A DNA stretch of 64,000 bases. Source: Methylibium sp035762065 (GTDB lineage Bacteria > Pseudomonadota > Gammaproteobacteria > Burkholderiales > Burkholderiaceae_C). The stretch is taken from assembly GCF_035762065.1 (NCBI RefSeq), contig NZ_DASTPW010000050.1, forward strand, positions 62,001 through 126,000, in the 5' to 3' direction. Positions 57,410-64,000 of this stretch are shown piece by piece (position 1 is the first letter of the stretch; each line of letters begins with the position of its first letter). A program made the position numbers and the translations under genes. The notes below the pieces were generated by a model. That model was not told where the DNA came from and searched no databases. It was given only the letters and a program-made list of their open reading frames with translations.

Positions 57410-58615
57410 ATGGCCCCAACGATCGCCTACCTGCTCAACACCTACCCGCTGACCAGCACCACCTTCATCCGCCGCGAGATCGCGGCGCTGGAGGCCCGCG
57501 GCGTGCCGATCGCCCGCTATGCGGTGCGCCGCTGGGCCGAGCCGCTGGTCGAGCCGCGCGACATCGCCGACCAGCAGCGCACCCACTACCTGTTGAGCGG
57601 CAACGTCGCCGGGCTCGTCAAGGCCTTGTTCGCCGAGCTGCTGACCAACACGGCCGGCTTCGCGCGCGGCCTCAGGCTGTGGGCGCGGCTGTGCGCCAAC
57701 CAGCGCGAGCTGTCGCCCCGCTTCGTCGCCTACCTGATGCAGGCCTGCTACTTCCGCCGGCGCTCGGCGGCCGACGGCATCGGCCACGTCCACGCGCACT
57801 TCTCGACCAACGCGACCGCGGTCGCGATGCTCGCCCACGCGATGGGCGGCGCGGGCTACAGCTTCACCGCGCACGGCCCCGACGAGTTCGTCGACCCGAC
57901 GCCCAACAGCGTCGGCCTGAAGGTGCAGCGCGCGGCCTTCGTCGTCGCGATCTCGCAGTACTGCCGCACGCGGCTCGTGCTTGCGGCCGGCATGGCGAGC
58001 TGGCCGAAGATCGTCCTCGGCCGCTGCGGCCTCGCGCTCGACGACTTCCGCCCCGACTACCGCTTCGAGCCGGGCAGGCTCGACTTCGTCTGCGTCGGCC
58101 GGCTGTGTCCGCAGAAGGCGCAGGTGCTGATCCCGCCGGCGCTCGCCTTGCTGAAGGCCGAGTTCCCGGCGCTCAAGGTCCACTTCGTCGGCGGTGGCGA
58201 ATCGCGCGCGGCGCTGGAGGCGGCGATCGCCGAGCACGGGGTGGCCGATCAGGTGGTGCTGCACGGCTGGCAGGGCAACGACCGCGTCAAGGAGCTGCTC
58301 GCCCACGGCCGCGCGCTGCTGCTGCCGAGCTTCGCCGAAGGCCTGCCGGTGGTGATCATGGAAGCGCTCGCGATGGGGCGGCCGGTGATCTCGACCTACA
58401 TCGCCGGCATCCCGGAGCTGGTCGACGAAGGCTGCGGCTGGATCGTGCCGGCCGGTTCGGTGGAGGCCCTCGCCGACGCGCTGCGGGCCGCGGCGCGGGC
58501 GACGCCGGCCGAGCTGGAGGCGAAGGCGCGCGAGGGACGCGCTCGCGTCGAGCGGCAGCACGACGTGAACGAGCTCGCGCGGATCCTCGAGGCGCAGTTC
58601 GCCGCGCGCGCCTGA
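57410..58615 (+). CDS. GT4-type glycosyltransferase
   Basis: A 401-residue two-domain (GT-B) enzyme. The N-terminal domain has NTYPLTSTTFIRREIAALE and HVHAHFSTNATAVAMLA. The C-terminal domain has FVCVGRLCPQKAQVLIPPAL, VHFVGGGESRAALE, and the donor-binding ALLLPSFAEGLPVVIMEALA with the E-x7-E pattern, followed by GRPVISTYIAGIPELVDEG. It transfers a sugar from an NDP-sugar onto a glycan or lipid; acceptor unknown. It stands alone, without other polysaccharide genes nearby. The BTAD regulator gene ends 3 bp after its stop on the opposite strand. Confidence 0.88.
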   Translation: MAPTIAYLLNTYPLTSTTFIRREIAALEARGVPIARYAVRRWAEPLVEPRDIADQQRTHYLLSGNVAGLVKALFAELLTNTAGFARGLRLWARLCANQRELSPRFVAYLMQACYFRRRSAADGIGHVHAHFSTNATAVAMLAHAMGGAGYSFTAHGPDEFVDPTPNSVGLKVQRAAFVVAISQYCRTRLVLAAGMASWPKIVLGRCGLALDDFRPDYRFEPGRLDFVCVGRLCPQKAQVLIPPALALLKAEFPALKVHFVGGGESRAALEAAIAEHGVADQVVLHGWQGNDRVKELLAHGRALLLPSFAEGLPVVIMEALAMGRPVISTYIAGIPELVDEGCGWIVPAGSVEALADALRAAARATPAELEAKAREGRARVERQHDVNELARILEAQFAARA

Positions 58616-58618
58616 GCC

Positions 58619-59566
58619 TCAGCCGCCGCGCGCCTGCGCGAACAGGGCGCGGTACAGCGCGGTCGTCTGCGGGTGCGGCGCGACGCCCAGCGCGCCGCGT
58701 AGCGCCTGCACGCAGGCCCGGTACTGCCGCTCGACGCGCGCCGGCTGCGCGAGCCGCGCGTAGGAGCGCATCAGCAGCCGGTGCGCTTCCTCGGCGCAGC
58801 CGTCCAGCGCGAGCATGCGGTGCGCGTGCTCGATGCAGGCCGGCTCGTCGCGCGCGGCGAACCTCGACTCGGCCAGCGTGCGCAAGGCGAGGAGCGCGCG
58901 GTCGTTGAAGCGCTGGCGCAGCGGTTCCAGCCAGGCCTCGCCGCGTTCGGTGGCGACGAGCTCGCCGCGCGTCAGCGCGAGCGCGGCCGCGAGCGCCGCT
59001 TCCTGCGGCGCGCCGGGGCCGAGCGCCTGGGCCGCGTCGAGCGCGGCATCGAAGCATTCGGTGTCGAGCCAGATCGAAAGACCGGGCTTCAGCTCGACGA
59101 TCCCGTCGGCGCAGCGCACCGCATCCAGCCCCAGCCCGCAGCCCTGCAGCAGCCGGCGCAGCCGGTGGATCGCGACGTGCAGGTTGTTGCGGGCGGCCTC
59201 GGGTTCGATCTCGGGCCAGAAGGTCTCGAGCACCGCCTGCCGCGTCGTCGGCCGCTCGCGATGCAGCAGCAGGTACTTGAGCAGCGATTTCGCGCGGCTC
59301 GCCGGCCAGTCCAGCACCGCGACGCCGCGCACCTGCAGCGCGAAGGGCCCGAGCAGCCGCGCCGCGAGATCGGCCTCGGCCTCGGCGGGCGCGATGCCGG
59401 CGGCTCCGCGCCGGTCGCCCTGCCGGCGAGAGGCGCGCATGCGGCGCTCGGGCGTGAGTAAGCCGCAGCCGCTTGCCGGCGAGAGCTCGCGCAGCGCAGC
59501 GCTGTCGGTGCGCGCCGGCGCTTGGTCGTCGCAGACGCGCGCGGCTTCGGGGCGGGCGGCAGACAT
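58619..59566 (-). CDS. BTAD-containing (SARP-like) transcriptional regulator
   Basis: A 315-residue protein. Residues about 70-150 form an OmpR-like winged helix (LLGPFALQVRGVAVLDWPAS, KSLLKYLLLHRERPTTRQAV, FWPEIEPEAARNNLHVAIHR). Residues about 170-310 form the bacterial transcriptional activation domain with TPR-like helices (ALALTRGELVATERGEAW, then HRMLALDGCAEEAHRLLMRS). The order is that of SARP regulators, more common in actinobacteria. The N-terminal ~65 residues are low complexity, so the start could be later than ATG 59566. It faces the glycosyltransferase gene and is divergent from the indolepyruvate oxidoreductase gene; either could be a target. Confidence 0.85.
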   Translation of the reverse strand: MSAARPEAARVCDDQAPARTDSAALRELSPASGCGLLTPERRMRASRRQGDRRGAAGIAPAEAEADLAARLLGPFALQVRGVAVLDWPASRAKSLLKYLLLHRERPTTRQAVLETFWPEIEPEAARNNLHVAIHRLRRLLQGCGLGLDAVRCADGIVELKPGLSIWLDTECFDAALDAAQALGPGAPQEAALAAALALTRGELVATERGEAWLEPLRQRFNDRALLALRTLAESRFAARDEPACIEHAHRMLALDGCAEEAHRLLMRSYARLAQPARVERQYRACVQALRGALGVAPHPQTTALYRALFAQARGG

Positions 59567-59772
59567 GCAGCCCACCTTAGGCGACGCGCGCGGCGCCTGA
59601 CCTCCGTCGAGCGTGGGAGCCAGCCACGATGCGAGGCCGATGCGTCCCTTCGGCGATGGACAGGCACCGGACGCCGCACCGGCGGCCGCGAAGAAAAAAC
59701 CTCTCGGTTTCGGTACAAGCCCGCCCCGATTCGAGAAGAACTTTCGCGCGGCCCCGCCGCACCATCGGCCGC

Positions 59773-62700
59773 ATGCCCGCCACCGCATGCGACGCGCCGC
59801 CGCTGCGCGCAAACGTCAGCCTCGCCGACAGTCTGTGGGCCGAGGCCGGCACCGTCTACCTGAGCGGGACCCAGGCGCTGGTGCGCCTGCTCGCCATGCA
59901 GCGCCAGCGCGACGCGCGTGCCGGCTTGAACACCAGCGGCTTCGTCAGCGGCTACCGCGGCTCGCCGCTGGGCATGGTCGACCAGGCGATCTGGAAGGCA
60001 GGCAAGCGGCTCGTCGAGTGCGGCGTGCGCTTCGTGCCCGCGATCAACGAGGAGCTCGCCGCGACGCAGGTGCTGGGCACCCAGCGTGTCGAGTCCGACC
60101 CGGAGCGCCAGGTCGAGGGCGTCTTCGCGATGTGGTACGGCAAGGGCCCGGGCGTCGACCGCGCCGGCGATGCCTTGAAGCACGGCAACGCCTACGGCTC
60201 GTCGCCGCACGGCGGGGTGCTGGTGGTCGCGGGCGACGACCACGGCTGCGTCTCGTCGTCGATGCCGCACCAGAGCGAGCACGCCTTCCAGGCCTGGCAG
60301 ATGCCGATCGTCGCGCCCGCGAACATCGCCGAGATGCTGGAGTTCGGCCTCTACGGCTGGGCGCTGTCGCGCTACAGCGGCGCCTGGGTCGGCTTGACCG
60401 CGCTGTCGGAAGTGGTCGAGAGCGCCGGCACCGTCGATCTCGACGAGCTGCTGTGCCGCGCCGACGCCTGGCTCGACGCCGACGCGGTGCGTGCGGCGAC
60501 CGGCCATGCCCCGCCGGCCGACGGCCTGCACATGCGCTGGCCCGACCTGCCTTCGCTGCGGCTCGAATCGCGGCTCGCCGACAAGCTGGCCGCCGTCGCC
60601 GCGTTCGCGCGGGTGAACCGCATCGATCGCGAGGTGATCGCGAGCCCGCAGGCGACGGTCGGCATCGTCACCTGCGGCAAGGCGCACCTCGATCTGCTCG
60701 AGGTGCTGCGGCGCCTGGAGATCGCGCCGGCGCTGCTCGCCGCGGCCGGCGTGCGGCTCTACAAGGTGGGCCTGAGCTTCCCGATCGAAACCGTGGGCCT
60801 CCAGCGCTTCGCGCGCGGGCTGGAGGAGATCCTCGTCGTCGAGGAGAAGGGCGCGATCGTCGAGACGCAGCTGCGCGACCTGTTCTACAACGCGCCGGCC
60901 GGGGCGCGGCCGGTGATCGTCGGCAAGCGCGACGCGCAAGGGCGCCCGTTCGTCTCCGCGCTCGGCGAGCTGCGGCCCTCGCGGCTGATCGAGCTGCTCG
61001 CGCGGTGGCTGGCGGATCACTTCCCGGCGAGCGCGCTGCTCGGCGATCCGCGCACGCGGGTGCGCGACTTCACGCTGCCCGAGCTGCTGTCCAACGACGC
61101 CGACGGCGTCAAGCGCCTGCCCTACTTCTGCGCCGGCTGCCCGCACAACACGTCCACGACGGTGCCCGAGGGCTCGAGCGCCCGCGCCGGCATCGGCTGC
61201 CACTTCATGGCGAACTGGATGGAGCGCAGCACCAGCGGCCTGATCCAGATGGGCGGCGAGGGCGTCGACTGGATCTCGCACGCGATGTTCACCGCGACGC
61301 CGCATGTGTTCCAGAACCTCGGCGACGGCACCTACTTCCACTCCGGCCACCTGGCGATCCGGCAGGCGGTCGCCGCGAAGGCGACGCTCACCTACAAGAT
61401 CCTGTTCAACGACGCGGTCGCGATGACCGGCGGCCAGCCGGTCGACGGCGTCACCAGCGTCGATGCGATCGCGCGGCAGGTCGAGGCCGAAGGCGTCGTG
61501 CAGGTCGTCGTCGTCAGCGACGACATCGAGAAGTACCGCGGCCGGCGCGATCGCTTTCCCGCCGGCACGCGGTTCGAGCACCGCGACCGGCTCGACGCGG
61601 TGCAGCGCCGCCTGCGCGAGATGCCCGGCGTCACCGTGCTGATCTACGAGCAGACCTGCGCGGCCGAGAAGCGCCGGCGCCGCAAGAAGGGCGAGCTCGC
61701 CGATCCGCCGAGGCGCCTGTTCATCAACGAGGCCGTCTGCGAAGGCTGCGGCGACTGCACGGTGCAGAGCAACTGCGTCGCGGTGCTGCCGAAGGAGACG
61801 CCGCTCGGGCGCAAGCGGGAGATCGACCAGACCGCGTGCAACAAGGACTACGCCTGCGCGAAGGGCTTCTGCCCGAGCTTCGTCGGCGTCCGCGGTGCGG
61901 GCCTGCGGCGCAAGCTCGGCGCGCTGGGCGCGTCGAAGGACGCGCTGATGCGGCGTGTCGCGGCGCTGGCGCCGCCCGAAAAGCATCGATGGGACGGGCC
62001 CTGGGACCTGCTCGTCGCCGGCGTCGGCGGCACCGGCGTCGTCACCGTCGGCGCGGTGATCGCGATGGCGGCGCACCTCGAAGGCAAGGCCGCGAGCGTG
62101 CTCGACTTCATGGGCTTCGCGCAGAAGGGCGGCTCGGTCCTGAGCTTCGTGCGGCTGGCCGACGTGCCGTCGCGGCTGAACCAGGTGCGCATCGACACGC
62201 AGCAGGCCGACGCGATCCTCGCCTGCGACCTGGTCGTGGGCGCTTCGGCCGACGCGCTACAGACGGTGCGGCACGGCCGCACGCGCATCCTCGCCAACGT
62301 GCACGGCATCCCGGTCGCCGAATCGCTGCGCAACCCCGATGCGCAGCTGAAGCCCGAGGCGCTGCTCGCCAAGATGCGCTTCGCCGCCGGCGCCGAGCAG
62401 GTGCGGACCTTCGATGCGCAGGCGCTGGCGCTCGAATTCCTCGGCGACACCGTCACCGCCAACGTGCTCGCGATGGGCTGCGCGTGGCAGTGTGGCCTGG
62501 TGCCGCTGAGCCTGGCGGCCATGGAGGCCGCGATCCGGCTCAACGGCGTCGCGATCGACGCCAACCTGCTCGCGTTCTCGCTCGGCCGGCTGGCCGCGGG
62601 CGAGCCGGCCGCGCTCGACGCGCTGCGCGGCGCCGCCGCCGTCGTGCCCGCGCCCGAGACGCTCGACGCGCTGATCGCCCGCGCGATGCAGCACCTGAGC

Positions 62701-63363
62701 GGCTACCAGAACGCCGCGTGGGCCGCGCGCTTCGAGCGCACGGTGCGCCGCGTCGAGCGGCACGAGCGCGCGCTGCTCGCGGCCGGCGCGCCGCTGTCGC
62801 TAACCCCGGCGGTCGCACGCAGCCTGCTCAAGCTGATGGCCTACAAGGACGAGTACGAGGTCGCCCGGCTCTACACCGACGGGCGCTTCCGCCGCCGGCT
62901 CGAGGAGCAGTTCGACGGCCCGGTGAAGCTCGAATTCCACCTCGCGCCGCCGCTGCTCGCGCGCCCGAAGGACGGCCGGCCGCCGCGCAAGATGGTGTTC
63001 GGCGGCTGGATGCTCGGCGCGATGAAGTGGCTCGCGCGCGGCAAGGCGCTGCGCGGCACGCCGCTCGATCCCTTCGGCTACACCGAGGAGCGCCGGCTCG
63101 AACGTGCGCAGATCGTCCGGTACGAGGCGCTGATCGACACGCTGCTCGACGGCCTCGATGCCGACCGGCTGGGCCTCGCGACGCAGATCGCTGCGCTGGC
63201 GCAGCGCGTGCGCGGCTTCGGCCACGTGAAGATCGCGAACCTCGCGCTGGCGCGCACGCGCGAGGCCGAGCTGCTGCACCGCTTCGATCCGCAGCGCTTC
63301 GCGAAGCCGCAGGCGCCGGCCGCGGCCGGTCAGTTCAAGGGCATCGCGGTGGTCGGCGGCTGA
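59773..63363 (+). CDS. Indolepyruvate:ferredoxin oxidoreductase, fused subunits
   Basis: A 1196-residue fused 2-oxoacid:acceptor oxidoreductase. The N-terminal pyrimidine-binding-like part has GFVSGYRGSPLGMVDQAIWK and INEELAATQVLGTQ. The thiamine diphosphate part has CAGCPHNTSTTVPEG, GIGCHFMANWM, GDGTYFHSGHLAIRQAV and KILFNDAVAMTGGQP. A cysteine cluster region follows (CEGCGDCTVQSNC and CNKDYACAKGFC), then the gamma-type part with AGVGGTGVVTVGAVIAMAAH. It oxidatively decarboxylates aryl-pyruvates from aromatic amino acids and passes electrons to ferredoxin. ATG 59773 is chosen since upstream in-frame codons are Arg-rich noise. The Lrp/AsnC gene ends 10 bp after its stop on the other strand. 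Confidence 0.93.
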   Translation: MPATACDAPPLRANVSLADSLWAEAGTVYLSGTQALVRLLAMQRQRDARAGLNTSGFVSGYRGSPLGMVDQAIWKAGKRLVECGVRFVPAINEELAATQVLGTQRVESDPERQVEGVFAMWYGKGPGVDRAGDALKHGNAYGSSPHGGVLVVAGDDHGCVSSSMPHQSEHAFQAWQMPIVAPANIAEMLEFGLYGWALSRYSGAWVGLTALSEVVESAGTVDLDELLCRADAWLDADAVRAATGHAPPADGLHMRWPDLPSLRLESRLADKLAAVAAFARVNRIDREVIASPQATVGIVTCGKAHLDLLEVLRRLEIAPALLAAAGVRLYKVGLSFPIETVGLQRFARGLEEILVVEEKGAIVETQLRDLFYNAPAGARPVIVGKRDAQGRPFVSALGELRPSRLIELLARWLADHFPASALLGDPRTRVRDFTLPELLSNDADGVKRLPYFCAGCPHNTSTTVPEGSSARAGIGCHFMANWMERSTSGLIQMGGEGVDWISHAMFTATPHVFQNLGDGTYFHSGHLAIRQAVAAKATLTYKILFNDAVAMTGGQPVDGVTSVDAIARQVEAEGVVQVVVVSDDIEKYRGRRDRFPAGTRFEHRDRLDAVQRRLREMPGVTVLIYEQTCAAEKRRRRKKGELADPPRRLFINEAVCEGCGDCTVQSNCVAVLPKETPLGRKREIDQTACNKDYACAKGFCPSFVGVRGAGLRRKLGALGASKDALMRRVAALAPPEKHRWDGPWDLLVAGVGGTGVVTVGAVIAMAAHLEGKAASVLDFMGFAQKGGSVLSFVRLADVPSRLNQVRIDTQQADAILACDLVVGASADALQTVRHGRTRILANVHGIPVAESLRNPDAQLKPEALLAKMRFAAGAEQVRTFDAQALALEFLGDTVTANVLAMGCAWQCGLVPLSLAAMEAAIRLNGVAIDANLLAFSLGRLAAGEPAALDALRGAAAVVPAPETLDALIARAMQHLSGYQNAAWAARFERTVRRVERHERALLAAGAPLSLTPAVARSLLKLMAYKDEYEVARLYTDGRFRRRLEEQFDGPVKLEFHLAPPLLARPKDGRPPRKMVFGGWMLGAMKWLARGKALRGTPLDPFGYTEERRLERAQIVRYEALIDTLLDGLDADRLGLATQIAALAQRVRGFGHVKIANLALARTREAELLHRFDPQRFAKPQAPAAAGQFKGIAVVGG

Positions 63364-63373
63364 CCGGGGCGCC

Positions 63374-63910
63374 TCAGGTCTTCGGCGCGGGCCGGCGCCG
63401 CGGCAGCGGGCCCGCGCCGCCGGCGCCGCGCGGGATCAGGTCGTCGATCGGCAGCACCGAGGTCGACTTGACCTCGCGCAGCACGATGCTCGAATGCACG
63501 TGCGTGACCCCCGGCAGCCGCACGATCGTGCCCTGCAGCAGCCGCTCGAAGTGCTTGACGTCGGTGGCCAGCACGTTGAGCACGTAGTCGGTTTCGCCGG
63601 TGGTCGAGACGCAGCGCACGATGTTCGGGTCGGCCTTCACCGCGTCCTCGAAGCGCTGCACCACGTCGTCGCTGTGCTTCGCGAGGTTCACGCCGACCAT
63701 CACGTTCAGCGCAAGCCCCACCTGCTCGGGATCGACGTGTGCGCTGTAGCCGGTGATGACCCCGGCTTCCTCCATCTCGCGGATGCGCTTCCAGCACGGC
63801 GTCGCCGACAGCCCGACCGCCTCCGACAGCTGCTGCACCGTCTGGCGCGAATCGCGCTGCAGCTCGATCAGCAGCTTCAGGCTGTAGGCGTCGAGGGCGG
63901 GCGGGTTCAT
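63374..63910 (-). CDS. Lrp/AsnC family transcriptional regulator
   Basis: A 178-residue regulator. The N-terminal winged helix-turn-helix includes KLLIELQRDSRQTVQQLSEA and VGLSATPCWKRIREMEEAGV. The C-terminal RAM ligand domain includes ALNVMVGVNLAKHSDDVVQR, VRCVSTTGETDYVLNVLATD and LPGVTHVHSSIVLREVK. A Pro/Arg-rich tail of about 25 residues is extra. A GGGAGA site precedes the ATG. Such proteins bind amino acids and form octamers on DNA. The position next to the indolepyruvate oxidoreductase gene suggests control of aromatic amino acid breakdown, which is inference from position. Confidence 0.92.
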   Translation of the reverse strand: MNPPALDAYSLKLLIELQRDSRQTVQQLSEAVGLSATPCWKRIREMEEAGVITGYSAHVDPEQVGLALNVMVGVNLAKHSDDVVQRFEDAVKADPNIVRCVSTTGETDYVLNVLATDVKHFERLLQGTIVRLPGVTHVHSSIVLREVKSTSVLPIDDLIPRGAGGAGPLPRRRPAPKT

Positions 63911-64000
63911 CGGGTCTCCCGGGTCGGGCGGCGGTGCGGATCGGAAGGCTCGTTCATCGGGACGGCGGCAGGCTTCGGGCGGGCGGTCGATGCTAGCGAG

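Noticed and set aside
1..64000. Mobile elements, CRISPR arrays, tRNA or rRNA genes
   Set aside because: No transposase, integrase, regularly spaced repeat array or clover-leaf/rRNA sequence was recognised. The dispersed repeats are too short and lack any coding capacity for transposition.

Overview
The window is a 64 kb piece of very GC-rich chromosome, densely coding on both strands, with no gap above about 250 bp. Gene content suggests a betaproteobacterium of the order Burkholderiales, probably near the Rubrivivax/Leptothrix/Methylibium group. The pointers are the glnE | yhdP-nitrilase arrangement, metXW, a ubiquinone-type hydroxylase, a fused indolepyruvate oxidoreductase, a rhombosortase, and intergenic repeats of a kind familiar from that group. 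This placement is inference from content and base composition, not from a marker-gene tree. I saw no tRNA, rRNA, CRISPR array, insertion sequence, phage gene or origin.

Layout. 0-13 kb: an alpha/beta hydrolase cut by the window edge, a glutathione S-transferase, heptose-phosphate adenylyltransferase (rfaE2), rhombosortase (rrtA), glnE, divergent yhdP-nitrilase-membrane protein, and a UbiH-type hydroxylase. 13.3-23.0 kb: one long same-strand run coding for an SPFH protein with SHOCT tail, DUF4178, DUF350, a DUF2796/ABC/FtsX-permease/DUF3299 cassette, a membrane-spanning spermidine-synthase-like enzyme, and a Tat/lipoprotein flavin oxidoreductase. 23-30.7 kb: ahpC-ahpF, a tartrate/isopropylmalate-type dehydrogenase, a small Cys-containing protein, pepP with an apparent frameshift, DUF72, and an aldo/keto reductase. 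30.9-32.8 kb (minus): AdoMet decarboxylase (speD), murU, and a membrane protein. 32.8-41 kb: tkt, gap, a secreted S8 protease with a GlyGly-CTERM tail, and an isoquinoline-oxidoreductase-like molybdenum enzyme pair. 41-52.7 kb: a four-PAS hybrid kinase, pyrF-purB, a second GST, a kinase/LuxR-type regulator pair, a ModE-like HTH protein and a glutamate-synthase-like FMN enzyme. 52.7-64 kb: an RlmN/Cfr-family radical SAM protein, an SGNH-like lipoprotein, metX-metW, a glycosyltransferase facing a BTAD regulator, indolepyruvate:ferredoxin oxidoreductase and an Lrp/AsnC regulator.

The most interesting reading is that three things are dispersed but connected. First, a polyamine-like membrane system: SPFH, DUF4178, DUF350, membrane aminopropyltransferase and exported flavoprotein, with its likely decarboxylated-AdoMet source (speD) about 9 kb downstream of the run on the other strand. 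Second, a protein-sorting pair: the rhombosortase at 2.2-2.8 kb and a GlyGly-CTERM protease substrate at 36-38 kb. Third, a family of palindromic repeats that sits just after stop codons in four places and is also built in frame into glnE. Other palindromes lie in frame in the DUF4178 gene, murU and metX, reminiscent of protein-coding palindromic elements known from Rickettsia.

Most of the window is otherwise core metabolism and envelope biology, with many stop/start overlaps (ATGA, GTGA, TGATG) that mark translationally coupled pairs.
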